Below, one piece after another: positions 9,084 through 17,425 of a stretch of 64,000 bases of DNA. Below the pieces are notes generated by a model, which saw nothing but the letters and a program-made list of their open reading frames with translations, was not told the DNA's origin and did not search any database. Every line of letters starts with the position of its first letter. Position 1 is the first letter of the stretch. Both the position numbers and the translations under genes were made by a program. Origin of the DNA: an uncultured Clostridium sp. (GTDB taxonomy: Bacteria > Bacillota > Clostridia > Lachnospirales > Lachnospiraceae); the NCBI GenBank assembly GCA_900555045.1, contig USJW01000006.1, forward strand, positions 1-64,000, in the 5' to 3' direction.

Positions 9084-9494
9084 ATGATGCAACCGTTGTT
9101 CCGCATAATTTTGATCATCGTGTCCCTGGGAACCATGGCGTACATGATGCGTAAGATCCGCCAGGCCAAGGTACAGATCGAGGACGCCATGTTCTGGGTG
9201 ATGCTGGCACTCATTTTGGTGGTCTTTGCGGCGTGTCCGCCGGTAGCGGACATATGCGCCAGACTTTTGGGAATCTACTCCACGCCCAACTTCCTGTTCC
9301 TGTTTACGATCTTTTTACTGATGGCCAAGGTGTTCAGCATGACCATCCACATCTCCCAGATCGAGAGCAAGCAGAAGGAGCTGATCCAGAAGATGGCTCT
9401 GGACCAGAAGGAGAAGGAGGAGCTGGAGCTGATGGTGCAGGAGCTGATGGACGACAAGGACCGGGCGGCAGAGGTGAGAGATGGGGACAGATAA
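9084..9494 (+). CDS. DUF2304 family small membrane protein
   Basis: A 136-residue protein with three hydrophobic segments (about 5-20, 35-60 and 68-90) and a charged C-terminal helix predicted to be coiled coil (IESKQKELIQKMALDQKEKEE). DUF2304 proteins are of unknown function but very often sit beside a GT2 glycosyltransferase, as here, and may serve as membrane partners. The 3' end overlaps the next gene by 14 bases, implying translational coupling. Confidence 0.78.
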   Translation: MMQPLFRIILIIVSLGTMAYMMRKIRQAKVQIEDAMFWVMLALILVVFAACPPVADICARLLGIYSTPNFLFLFTIFLLMAKVFSMTIHISQIESKQKELIQKMALDQKEKEELELMVQELMDDKDRAAEVRDGDR

Positions 9495-11112
9495 GGGAAA
9501 GCTGCGGCGGGGAAGCCGCGGGAAGCATATCCTTTTGGCCGGCATCCTTGTGGTGGCGGTTCTCGGCCTGTGGCATGGCCTCGACGTGCGCGACGGCGCC
9601 GCCCACACGGGAAACCGCTGGCTCTACGGGTGGTATGCGGCCGCATTTTTATGGGGGATGGGGCTTTTGGCGCTGTCCGGCTGGCTTCTGATGTGGAAAA
9701 AATGCAGCCTGGAGCGGGCCTTTGTGGTCTGCAGTCTGGCCCTTGGACTTCTGTACATGGCCGTGCTGCCCCCGCTGTCCGCGCCGGACGAGGTGGCCCA
9801 CTACATTTCCGCTTACCAGGTGTCAAACCGTTTGATGGGTAAGCCCGCCGCGGACCCGGAGGGGCGTGTGTACGTTCGGGCCGGGGACGCGTGGGTGGAG
9901 GACTTGGAGGACGTGCTGGCCGACGACGGCAGCGGCCGCAAGGTGGACAAGGACTCTGTGGTGCTGGGGCAGACCCTGAGTCAGAGCACCTACGGGGAGA
10001 TCCACGGGGGCGGCCGGGCGGGGAGCAGCGCTGAGGGGATGGTCCCCTCCTACCAGCCGGCGGTCCACACCACGCCTTTAGCGTACGTCCCACAGGCCTT
10101 GGGGATCACGCTGGCCCGGGTTCTCGGCATGGGAAGCCTGGGGCTTCTGTTTTTTGGAAGGCTGCTTAACCTGCTGTTCTTTTCGGGGATGGGGTATCTG
10201 ACCATGCGGCGCATGCCCTTCGGGAAGGAAGTGGTGTTCGGCGTGGGGCTTCTTCCCATGGCCTTAAATCTGACCTCCTCCATGTCCTACGACGTGATGA
10301 TTCTGTCCATGTGCGCCTATTTCACTGCGATATGCCTGGATTTGGCGTACCGGGCGGAGCGTGTGCGCCTCCTGGACATTTTGCTGCTGGCCCTGGTGAT
10401 GGCGGTGATGGGGCCGTGCAAGATGGTGTACGGCGTGATCGCGGGGCTCTGCCTTCTGATCTCGGTGAAAAAGTTCGGGGGATGGGGAAAATGGCTGGCC
10501 GCGGCGTTTGCGGTGCTGGGGGCTTTTGTTTTGGCGATGCTGGTGGTAAACCTGCAGACCGTGGCGCTCTACACCGGCATTACCGACCGGTATGTGATCT
10601 GGGCGGACGAGCCGGGATTCTCCTTCGCGCAGCTGCTTCACAGCCCGGTGCTGGTGCTCAAGATGTGCTACAACACGCTGGTCTGGCAGGGGACGGAGCT
10701 GTTTACCGGCATGTTCGGCGGCGTTTTAGGGAACATGGACCCGGTGTTAAACACGCCGTTTGCGGCGGTGCTGGCGCTGGCGGTGCTGCTTCTCATGCTG
10801 GCGCTCAGAAAGCCCGGGGAAGCGCTCAAGATATCCGGCGGGCAGCGTGTCTGGATCTGGTGCATCTGCCTGATGTGCCTGGGCGCGCTGATGTTCTCCA
10901 TGCTGTTAGCGTGGACGCCGGTGAGCGCCACGTTTATCAAAGGGGTACAGGGGCGGTATCTCCTGCCGCTTTTGCCGGTCTTTATGCTGTCCTTAAAGAA
11001 CGACCGGCTGGTGCGCACGGACTGCGACGACCGGTCCCTGCTGTTTGTGATGGTGTGCATTGACGTGTATGTGATTCTGCGGATTTTCGGGATTGTGTGC
11101 CTGCGGGTGTAG
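9481..11112 (+). CDS. DUF2142 family polytopic membrane protein, GT-C-like
   Basis: A 543-residue protein with 11-13 predicted membrane helices. After the second helix an extracytoplasmic loop carries LSAPDEVAHYISAYQ, the PDE...H motif typical of DUF2142. The fold is thought to resemble GT-C transferases, which use lipid-phosphate sugars and place an acidic pair in this first large loop. It could use the product of the DPM1-like enzyme at 6048-6734 (inference). It is the last gene before a fresh promoter at 11144. Confidence 0.75.
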   Translation: MGTDKGKLRRGSRGKHILLAGILVVAVLGLWHGLDVRDGAAHTGNRWLYGWYAAAFLWGMGLLALSGWLLMWKKCSLERAFVVCSLALGLLYMAVLPPLSAPDEVAHYISAYQVSNRLMGKPAADPEGRVYVRAGDAWVEDLEDVLADDGSGRKVDKDSVVLGQTLSQSTYGEIHGGGRAGSSAEGMVPSYQPAVHTTPLAYVPQALGITLARVLGMGSLGLLFFGRLLNLLFFSGMGYLTMRRMPFGKEVVFGVGLLPMALNLTSSMSYDVMILSMCAYFTAICLDLAYRAERVRLLDILLLALVMAVMGPCKMVYGVIAGLCLLISVKKFGGWGKWLAAAFAVLGAFVLAMLVVNLQTVALYTGITDRYVIWADEPGFSFAQLLHSPVLVLKMCYNTLVWQGTELFTGMFGGVLGNMDPVLNTPFAAVLALAVLLLMLALRKPGEALKISGGQRVWIWCICLMCLGALMFSMLLAWTPVSATFIKGVQGRYLLPLLPVFMLSLKNDRLVRTDCDDRSLLFVMVCIDVYVILRIFGIVCLRV

Positions 11113-11143
11113 GCGCCGCCCGATAAAATGCGCAGTCCGGGTA

Positions 11144-11172
11144 TTGTCAGCGGGAAAAGAACGTGGTAGAAT
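11144..11172 (+). promoter_or_regulatory. Sigma-A-type promoter upstream of rmlC
   Basis: TTGTCA (11144-11149), a 17-base spacer and TAGAAT (11167-11172) give a near-consensus promoter. A short GC hairpin (ACGGC/GCCGT around 11205-11217) lies in the 70-base leader before the AAAGGAG ribosome site. Confidence 0.7.
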
Positions 11173-11241
11173 TGCCAGGTGATATGGATTTAATAAAAAA
11201 CGGCGGATTTTGCCGTCAGAGTGATAAAGGAGTAAGGAGCA

Positions 11242-11796
11242 ATGGGAAAGATAAAAGTGACACCGTGTCCGATCAAAGGGCTCTATGTGATTGAGCCGAC
11301 TGTGTTTAAGGATGAGCGCGGGTATTTTGTGGAGACCTACAACCAGAACGATTTTAGGGAGGCCGGCTTAGATATGGTGTTCGTGCAGGACAACCAGTCC
11401 ATGTCCGTGAAGGGCGTGCTGCGGGGCCTTCATTTCCAGAAGCAGTATCCCCAGGGCAAGCTGGTGCGCGCCGTCCGCGGCACTGTGTTCGACGTGGCGG
11501 TGGATCTGCGGTCCGACTCTGAGACCTACGGAAAGTGGTTCGGCGTGGTTCTCTCCGCGGAGAACAAGAAGCAGTTTTACATTCCGGAGGGCTTTGCCCA
11601 CGGCTTTTTAGTGCTCTCCGACGAGGCGGAGTTCGCGTACAAGTGCACGGACTTCTACCATCCCGGCGACGAGGGCGGCCTTCTGTGGAGCGACCCGGAG
11701 ATCGGTGTGGAGTGGCCCATCGAGGAGGGAATGGAACTGATCATTTCCGAGAAGGATAAGAAGTGGAGCGGCCTCAAGGACACGTTCAAGTTCTGA
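11242..11796 (+). CDS. rmlC: dTDP-4-dehydrorhamnose 3,5-epimerase
   Basis: A 184-residue cupin enzyme of normal length for RmlC. The catalytic His64 lies in RGLHFQ, followed by YPQGKLVRAVRGTVFDVAVD, and the catalytic Tyr in KCTDFYHPGDE. RmlC epimerises C3 and C5 of dTDP-4-keto-6-deoxyglucose on the way to dTDP-L-rhamnose. The partner genes rmlA, rmlB and rmlD are absent from this window and would have to lie elsewhere, or the product feeds a different 6-deoxyhexose. It shares a promoter with the exporter permease gene 40 bases downstream. Confidence 0.92.
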   Translation: MGKIKVTPCPIKGLYVIEPTVFKDERGYFVETYNQNDFREAGLDMVFVQDNQSMSVKGVLRGLHFQKQYPQGKLVRAVRGTVFDVAVDLRSDSETYGKWFGVVLSAENKKQFYIPEGFAHGFLVLSDEAEFAYKCTDFYHPGDEGGLLWSDPEIGVEWPIEEGMELIISEKDKKWSGLKDTFKF

Positions 11797-11836
11797 GGGA
11801 CGGGCGCTCACGGATGAGAAAAGGAAATAGACGCGT

Positions 11837-12652
11837 ATGAATTATGTTATCTCTCTGGTGAAGGAGATTGTAAAAAAACGAAAAATGATAGCGGACCTGG
11901 CGCTGGCGGATTTTAAGAAGCGCTTCGTGGGCTCCTATTTCGGCATCGTCTGGATGTTCCTGCAGCCGCTTGTGACCGTGCTCATCTACTGGTTCATCTT
12001 CGGCGAGTACGGCATGAAGACCGTCCCGCCGGTCCCCGACGCCACCTACGTGGTGTGGCTGGTGCCCGGTCTGGTTCCGTGGTTCTTTTACAGCGAGGCG
12101 CTAAACGCCATCACGGGCTGCCTTCAGGAGTACAACTACCTGGTCAAGAAGGTGGTGTTCAAGGTGGAGATGCTGCCGATCATCAAGCTGCTGTCCTGCC
12201 TGATGGTGCACGCCTTCTTTATCCTGATCATGCTGGCGCTGTACGCAGCGTACCGCCGGCCGGTGCTTGTGACCTGGATACAGATTCTGTACTATACCTT
12301 CGCGGCGGCCATGCTGGCCCTGGCCTTCGGGTTCTTCACCAGCGCGGTGAACGTGTTCTTCAAGGATATGTCGAACATTGTGGGCATCTGCCTGCAGTTC
12401 GGAATCTGGATGACGCCGATCATGTACGACGAGACGACCTTCACCAGCCGGAGCCCGTGGGTGGCCACCGCGCTGAAGCTGAACCCGTTCTACTACATCG
12501 TGGAGGGCTACCGGTCCAGCATGCTGAAGGGCGATTGGTTCTGGCAGCGCCCGACCATGACCCTGTACTTCTGGGGCGTGACCATTGTGGTGATGTTGGT
12601 GGGGCTCAGGATGTTCAAGCGGCTGCGCCCGCATTTTTCGGATGTGCTTTAA
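11837..12652 (+). CDS. ABC polysaccharide exporter permease (Wzm/TagG-like)
   Basis: A 271-residue ABC-2 permease with six hydrophobic segments. The amphipathic N-terminus and ADFKKRFVGSYFGIVWMFLQP are typical of Wzm, RfbA and TagG, and FGIWMTPIMYDE plus LKLNPFYYIVEGYR are conserved C-terminal segments. It forms the channel for lipid-linked O-antigen, capsule or teichoic acid export. The usual ATPase partner gene is not adjacent; the only candidate lies 7.4 kb away at 20068. A terminator follows at 12704. Confidence 0.9.
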   Translation: MNYVISLVKEIVKKRKMIADLALADFKKRFVGSYFGIVWMFLQPLVTVLIYWFIFGEYGMKTVPPVPDATYVVWLVPGLVPWFFYSEALNAITGCLQEYNYLVKKVVFKVEMLPIIKLLSCLMVHAFFILIMLALYAAYRRPVLVTWIQILYYTFAAAMLALAFGFFTSAVNVFFKDMSNIVGICLQFGIWMTPIMYDETTFTSRSPWVATALKLNPFYYIVEGYRSSMLKGDWFWQRPTMTLYFWGVTIVVMLVGLRMFKRLRPHFSDVL

Positions 12653-12703
12653 TTTAAATTGTAAATCCAGAGCCGCGCGGCGAGCGCGGGATCGGGGAAC
12701 GCG

Positions 12704-12741
12704 CCCCGGCCAGGGCAGTATCTGCCGGGGCCGGGGTTTTT
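12704..12741 (+). terminator. Terminator after the exporter permease
   Basis: CCCCGGCC...GGCAG pairs with CTGCC...GGGGCCGGGG with a central mismatch, followed by five T. It closes the rmlC-wzm transcript. Confidence 0.8.
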
Positions 12742-12825
12742 GATGGGTGGAATGGGCCGCCGATGAGGGCCTGCGGGCGATTGCCGGGCGTGATGGGCCG
12801 CCGGCGTGAAGGGAGGAACCGGGAT

Positions 12826-13425
12826 ATGATCCGGCAGATTGAGGTAAACTGGAGAGATGGGGGTGAGACCGGGGTGATCCCGGTGGAGGTGGTTTACTCC
12901 GCCAGGCGCACCATGGGGCTTGAGGTGAAGGGGGACGGTGCAGTCCTGGCGCGGGTGCCGGGGCGGGTGCCGGACCGGGCGGTGGAGCAGTTTGTCCGGG
13001 AGCGGCAGCAGTGGATCGTGGAGAAGTGGTTTCTCATGCGGGACCGGAGGGAGGCCGAGGAGGAGCGCGGCCCTGCGGACTACGAGCAGGACCCGGCGCT
13101 GGAGCGGTGGTACCGGGAGCAGGCGCGAAAGCGGATTGGCCGCAGGGTCATGTATTTTGCGCGGCTGATGGGCGTCAGCTACGGCCGGATCTCCATCCGG
13201 GCCGCCAAGACGCGGTGGGGCAGCTGCAGCGCGGACGGGAACCTGAATTTCCACTGGAAGCTGGTGCTTATGCCGCCGGAAATCTTAGATTACGTGGTGG
13301 TGCACGAATTGGCGCACCGCAGGGAGATGAACCACTCCGACCGCTTCTGGGCCCAGGTGGAGCGTGTGCTGCCGGACTACCGGGAGCGGAGGCGGTGGCT
13401 CAAGGAGCACGGGCGAGAGGTGTAA
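12826..13425 (+). CDS. YgjP/DUF45-type M48-like metallopeptidase
   Basis: A 199-residue protein with the zinc metallopeptidase motif HELAH (about 162-166) followed by REMNHSDRFW, which supplies the third ligand region of the YgjP family. The N-terminal half is beta-rich (VVYSARRTMGLEV), and KTRWGSCSADGNLNFHW is the conserved family segment. Members are cytosolic and of unclear substrate. The ATG at 12826 follows GGGAGGAACC. The gene stands after a terminator, so it is not part of the glycan operon. It precedes a VOC gene by 31 bases. Confidence 0.85.
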   Translation: MIRQIEVNWRDGGETGVIPVEVVYSARRTMGLEVKGDGAVLARVPGRVPDRAVEQFVRERQQWIVEKWFLMRDRREAEEERGPADYEQDPALERWYREQARKRIGRRVMYFARLMGVSYGRISIRAAKTRWGSCSADGNLNFHWKLVLMPPEILDYVVVHELAHRREMNHSDRFWAQVERVLPDYRERRRWLKEHGREV

Positions 13426-13456
13426 ATAAAACGGATTTATAAGGAGGAGACAGCCG

Positions 13457-13894
13457 ATGACAGTGGGTGTTGAGATTGACTTTGTGGTGCCGGACAGCAG
13501 GGAGGCACTGGAGTTGTACGAGCGGATTTTCGAGGTGGAGCGGAGCGAGGTCACGGATTTGGAGCGCGGGCAGAATGAGGCGGTGTTTTCCGTCTACGGC
13601 GCCCGCTTCCACCTGCTGGACGAGAATCCGGAGTTTGGGTTGGTCGCGCCGGGGAAGGATGCGCCGCAGACCATGTGGATGAACGTGATGGTCCCCGACA
13701 TCCGGCGGACCCATGAGGCCGCGCTGGCGGCTGGCTGCCGGGAGGTCCAGGCGGTGACGGAGATCCCGCAGATGGGGGTGATAAACTCCGTGTTCACGGA
13801 CCCGTTCGGCTATATGTGGATGCTTCACCAGGTGCACCGGGAGCTGAGCTTTGAGGAGCGGGTGCAGGTTATGGAGGAGATGAGCGGAGAGTAG
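13457..13894 (+). CDS. VOC (glyoxalase/bleomycin resistance) family protein
   Basis: A 145-residue protein of two beta-alpha-beta-beta-beta units: IDFVVPDSREALELYERIF at the start, and NSVFTDPFGYMWMLHQVHRE near the end. It most resembles PhnB-like members. The family binds a metal and ranges from glyoxalases to antibiotic-binding proteins, so no substrate is assigned. AAGGAGGAGA lies upstream of the ATG. It is probably co-transcribed with the metallopeptidase. Confidence 0.82.
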   Translation: MTVGVEIDFVVPDSREALELYERIFEVERSEVTDLERGQNEAVFSVYGARFHLLDENPEFGLVAPGKDAPQTMWMNVMVPDIRRTHEAALAAGCREVQAVTEIPQMGVINSVFTDPFGYMWMLHQVHRELSFEERVQVMEEMSGE

Positions 13895-13994
13895 GATGCG
13901 CGGGGACGGCAGGAGAAAACGCGAGAGAAAGCGCGGGCAGAGCGCTTGGAAGCAACGCGAAAATCGGAACAGTTTGACCGGATTAAGATACAAT

Positions 13995-14031
13995 TCGGGC
14001 GCCTGCATATAAAATGCAAGCGCCCGATTTT
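13995..14031. terminator. Terminator between convergent VOC and chromate transporter genes
   Basis: A 14-bp stem, TCGGGCGC.TGCAT with ATGCA.GCGCCCGA, with one mismatch and a short ATAAA loop, followed by TTTTCGTT on the plus strand. Confidence 0.75.
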
Positions 14032-14100
14032 CGTTCTATGCAATGAGCCGCCATTTCCACCGACAACCCATTATTTTACAATTCTGCCCATAACCGCCTT

Positions 14101-14691
14101 CTACGCGGCCACCATCTTCATCACCATCTGGTATGCCACCTCGGCCACGCCCGACAGCAGCATGACCTGGATGGGATTTTTCTTGAAGCGGATGAGCAGC
14201 ACCATCGCGCCGGCGAAGATGATGAAGGCGCGCAGGTTTGCGCTGCTGAGGGCCTGCGAGAGGCCGGTAAGGCTCGTCTGGGACCAGATGGCGGTGACCA
14301 GGATGCTGACACCGGCGGAGGCGATCATGGCGATCACAGCCGGGCGCAGGGAGGCCAGGACATGCTGGATCAGGGACAGGTTGCGGTAGCGCAGGTAAGC
14401 CCACGCCAGCAGGGAGACCAGCAGGCAGGAGGGCAGCACGCAGCCCACAGTGGCGGCCACGGCGCCCCAGAAGCCCGCGATCCGCGTGCCCACGAAGGTC
14501 GCGGAGTTGATGGCGATGGGGCCGGGGGTCATCTGGGAGATGGTGATCAGGTCCGTGAACTCGCCGGGGGACAGCCAGCCGTGGAGTGTGACCACCTGCT
14601 GCTGGATCAGCGGCATAGCCGCGTAACCGCCTCCGAAGCTCAGCGCTCCGATCTGCACAAAACTGATAAAAAGCTGAATATAGATACTCAT
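14101..14691 (-). CDS. Chromate transporter family protein, half-size subunit (C-terminal gene)
   Basis: A 196-residue membrane protein with the CHR domain: FVQIGALSFGGGYAAMPLI at the start, MTPGPIAINSATFVGTR in the middle, and about five to six hydrophobic stretches. Short-chain CHR proteins function as pairs encoded by adjacent genes and are proposed to export chromate. It overlaps the upstream gene by four bases (14688-14691), so the two are translationally coupled. Physiological substrate in an anaerobe is uncertain. Confidence 0.88.
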   Translation of the reverse strand: MSIYIQLFISFVQIGALSFGGGYAAMPLIQQQVVTLHGWLSPGEFTDLITISQMTPGPIAINSATFVGTRIAGFWGAVAATVGCVLPSCLLVSLLAWAYLRYRNLSLIQHVLASLRPAVIAMIASAGVSILVTAIWSQTSLTGLSQALSSANLRAFIIFAGAMVLLIRFKKNPIQVMLLSGVAEVAYQMVMKMVAA

Positions 14692-15284
14692 TTCTCCTCA
14701 GAACCTCCCTTCTTGCGGGTCAGAAGACCCAGCACCGCACAGGCCAAAATGATCAGCGCCGCGTTGACGTTGTAGACATAGCTGGCGATGAATGCGATGA
14801 CCAGGACCACCATGGAGCTCCACTGGCGCTTCTTGACCAGACCCTGTGTCATCTCTAACACCACCTGCGCGATCACCGCGGCCACGCCGGACTGCATGCC
14901 GTTTAACATCCAACCCACATAGGGGTTGCTGCGGAATGCGGTGTAGCAGAGGGAGATCAGGGAGAGGATGGTGAAGGGCGGAATGATTGTGGCCAGCACC
15001 GAGGTGATGAGCCCGGGGATCTTGGCCAGCTGGTAGCCCACCACGATGGCCCCGTTGACTGCGATGGGGCCGGGGCAGGACTGGGCGATGGCCACCAGAT
15101 CCAGCATCTCCTGGTCATCGATCCAGTGGTACTGGTCCACAAATTTCTTCTTCATCAGAGTGACAATCACATACCCGCCCCCGAATGTGAAGGTGCTCAG
15201 GTACAGATTGGAGATAAACAGCTTGCGCAAAAGTGTCCGGCGGTTCTCCGGATGCGCGGTTTGAATGGTTTCTTCGACAGACAT
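14688..15284 (-). CDS. Chromate transporter family protein, half-size subunit (first gene)
   Basis: A 198-residue CHR-domain membrane protein with LFISNLYLSTFTFGGGYVIVTLMKKK-type N-terminus and AQSCPGPIAVNGAIVVGYQ. The ATG at 15284 is chosen over a GTG at 15296 because GGTGGGAG lies just upstream. It pairs with the downstream half-size gene to form one functional transporter, and is divergent from a LysR regulator gene, which probably controls it. Confidence 0.88.
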   Translation of the reverse strand: MSVEETIQTAHPENRRTLLRKLFISNLYLSTFTFGGGYVIVTLMKKKFVDQYHWIDDQEMLDLVAIAQSCPGPIAVNGAIVVGYQLAKIPGLITSVLATIIPPFTILSLISLCYTAFRSNPYVGWMLNGMQSGVAAVIAQVVLEMTQGLVKKRQWSSMVVLVIAFIASYVYNVNAALIILACAVLGLLTRKKGGSEEK

Positions 15285-15316
15285 GACAACTCCCACCTTT
15301 TCTTTTCACTGCCTAT

Positions 15317-15345
15317 ACTATAAAACTTGTAAATGCATATGTAAA
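15317..15345 (-). promoter_or_regulatory. Promoter of the paired chromate transporter genes
   Basis: On the minus strand TTTACA (15340-15345), a 17-base spacer and TATAGT (15317-15322). It lies in the very AT-rich divergent region shared with the LysR gene, where LysR binding would be expected. Confidence 0.6.
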
Positions 15346-15402
15346 ATAGTATAATTATATAATATGTATAATAAAATCAATATAGATTGAGGGGAATGGA
15401 TT

Positions 15403-16305
15403 ATGACACTGCGGCATCTGCGCATCTTTCTGACCGTGTGCGACACCGGGAGCATGACCGGGGCGGCAAACCGGTTGTTTATGGCCCAGCCGTCGGTCAG
15501 CCTGGCGATCCGGGAGATGGAGGAATATTACGGGGTGAAGCTGTTCGACCGGATCTCCAAGAAGCTGTTTCTGACGGAGTCCGGGCGGAGGGTGTTAGAG
15601 TACGCCCGGCACATCATCGCGCTGTTGGACGAGATGGAGCAGGAGGTGAAAAACCCCGACATGAACGGCACGCTGCGCGTCGGGGCCAGCATCACCGTGG
15701 GCACCTTTTTGCTCCCAAAATATGTAAAAGAAATCGGGCGCCTGTACCCGGAGCTGCGGGTGGAGGCCAGGATCGAGAACTCCGGGAACATTGAGCAGTG
15801 CGTGCTGGACAATGAGATCGACATCGGGGTGATCGAGGGGATCGCCCACAGCGAGTTCATCGACAGCGAGTCGTTCCGCGGGGACCGGCTGACCTTCATC
15901 TGTCCGCCCGGACATCGGTTTGCGGGGCGGCGGGATGTGCAGCTGGGGGAGCTGCAGCGGGAGGACTTTATCCTGCGCGAGAAGGGGAGCGCGGGGCGGG
16001 AGATCTTCGACGGCCTTGCGGCGGCCCATGAGCTGGATATCCGGATCGCCTGGCAGAGCACCAGCAACCAGGCCATTATCCGCGGGGTCGCGGAAGGGTT
16101 TGGGATCTCCGTGCTGCCCGCGTTTTTGGTGACCGAGGGGATCGAAAAGGGGGAGATCGCAGAATTTTTTGTGGAGGAACTGCCCATGGAGCGAAAATTT
16201 TCGGTGATCTACCACAAAAATAAATTCCTGGCCCATGGGGCCAGGGAACTGATCCGGCTGTTTAAGGAGGGCGGGGAGCAGGCGGAAAGAAACGCGGCGA
16301 TTTGA
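15403..16305 (+). CDS. LysR family transcriptional regulator
   Basis: A 300-residue regulator with the LysR winged helix-turn-helix at residues 1-60 (LRIFLTVCDTGSMTGAANRLFMAQPSVS) and a periplasmic-binding-like effector domain after about 90. It is divergent from the paired chromate transporter genes with 118 bases between starts, the classical arrangement for a LysR controlling its neighbour. The effector is unknown. GAGGGGAATGG provides the ribosome site. Confidence 0.9.
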   Translation: MTLRHLRIFLTVCDTGSMTGAANRLFMAQPSVSLAIREMEEYYGVKLFDRISKKLFLTESGRRVLEYARHIIALLDEMEQEVKNPDMNGTLRVGASITVGTFLLPKYVKEIGRLYPELRVEARIENSGNIEQCVLDNEIDIGVIEGIAHSEFIDSESFRGDRLTFICPPGHRFAGRRDVQLGELQREDFILREKGSAGREIFDGLAAAHELDIRIAWQSTSNQAIIRGVAEGFGISVLPAFLVTEGIEKGEIAEFFVEELPMERKFSVIYHKNKFLAHGARELIRLFKEGGEQAERNAAI

Positions 16306-16334
16306 CGGCCTGGACGGTGAGAAAATCGCCCGGG

Positions 16335-17006
16335 CTATGCCGTCAGCGCCTTCAGGCGCTTCACGTCGGTGATGGTCACAGTTCCGCGGGACAGGGAGAC
16401 AAGCCCCTCCCGCTCGAAATATTTGAGCATCCGCGAGACCACCTCCCTGGCGCTTCCCAGGTTCTTGGCGATCTGGTCATGGGTGGCGGTGATGACCGCA
16501 GAGCCGCTGCGCCGCCGCTCGTCCTCCAGGTAGGAGGCCAGGCGCTTGTCGAAGCTGGAGAACAGGATCTGGCTGATGGCCCACATCACGTCGGAGAAGC
16601 GCTCCGCGGTCTGCTTGTAGATGAAGTTTTCCACGTAGATGTTGGACTCCATGAACCGGTGGATGCAGCTGGAGCGGGTGATCAGCACCTCGCTGGTCTC
16701 CGCGGCCTCCACGAAGATGTCGAAGGTGATCTCCGCCATGACACAGGAGGCGGAGAGGGTGCACAACTCGCCCGGACCGGCCCGAAACAGCGTCACCTCG
16801 CGCCCCTCATCGGACTGGATGTAGATGCGCAGCTCGCCGGAGAGCACTAAAAGCACGCCCAGGCACTCGTCACAGTCGCTGCGGATAAAGCTGCCCTTGT
16901 CGTAGCTGCGGATCCCGGAGCAGGCCGCGAGGGTGTGCTGTTCGTCGGCGCTCAAGCGCTCCCAGAACGGGTAATATTCTTTTAAAATTGGCACGATTGT
17001 TGTCAT
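16335..17006 (-). CDS. Crp/Fnr family transcriptional regulator
   Basis: A 223-residue regulator with an N-terminal cyclic-nucleotide-binding-like beta barrel (about 30-120) and a C-terminal Crp-type helix-turn-helix (ATHDQIAKNLGSAREVVSRML, about 170-190). It has a few Cys residues (29, 40, 43) but not the clear Fnr iron-sulfur spacing, so the signal could be redox, a metabolite or cAMP-like. It is the last of a run of minus-strand genes and converges on the LysR gene, 29 bases away. Confidence 0.88.
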   Translation of the reverse strand: MTTIVPILKEYYPFWERLSADEQHTLAACSGIRSYDKGSFIRSDCDECLGVLLVLSGELRIYIQSDEGREVTLFRAGPGELCTLSASCVMAEITFDIFVEAAETSEVLITRSSCIHRFMESNIYVENFIYKQTAERFSDVMWAISQILFSSFDKRLASYLEDERRRSGSAVITATHDQIAKNLGSAREVVSRMLKYFEREGLVSLSRGTVTITDVKRLKALTA

Positions 17007-17043
17007 AGAGAGAAATCCTCCTTAATAATGGCCGCCCGCCGGA

Positions 17044-17412
17044 TTACCGGGTGATCCGGTAACCGTTCTGCGCGAGAAGCGCCAGGGCGCGGTCGAAATC
17101 TTCCGACTTGGTCAGAATGTAGTCGGTGTTGAAGGTGGACACGGCGAAGATTCCGATCCGGTTCTCTGCCAGTATATTAGCGATGGGCGACAATATGCCG
17201 ATCAGGGAGAAATCCAACACTCCCTGGATCCGAAACGCCCTCCAGCCGTCCTCGCGCTGAGTGGCGGAGGCGGGGACTCTGTCCGTGGGACAGACTAAGG
17301 ACAGCTCCTCGTCCGTCCTTCCTAAAAAATAGTAGGGCGATGTGAAGTCCACCTGTGTGGAATCCGAAATCTGACACACGGTAAACGTTTCGCCGATCAC
17401 ATGCAATTCCAT
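17044..17412 (-). CDS. ACT domain protein (CASTOR-type)
   Basis: A 122-residue protein whose second half has the ACT-like pattern DFSLIGILSPIANILAENRIGIFAVSTFNTDYILTKSED, matching the bacterial CASTOR/ACT_7 branch. Such proteins are predicted amino-acid-sensing modules of unknown output. It lies 37 bases upstream of the Crp/Fnr gene and 14 bases downstream of the Rpn gene on the same strand, so an operon is likely. Confidence 0.8.
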   Translation of the reverse strand: MELHVIGETFTVCQISDSTQVDFTSPYYFLGRTDEELSLVCPTDRVPASATQREDGWRAFRIQGVLDFSLIGILSPIANILAENRIGIFAVSTFNTDYILTKSEDFDRALALLAQNGYRITR

Positions 17413-17425
17413 GATAATTGCTCCT

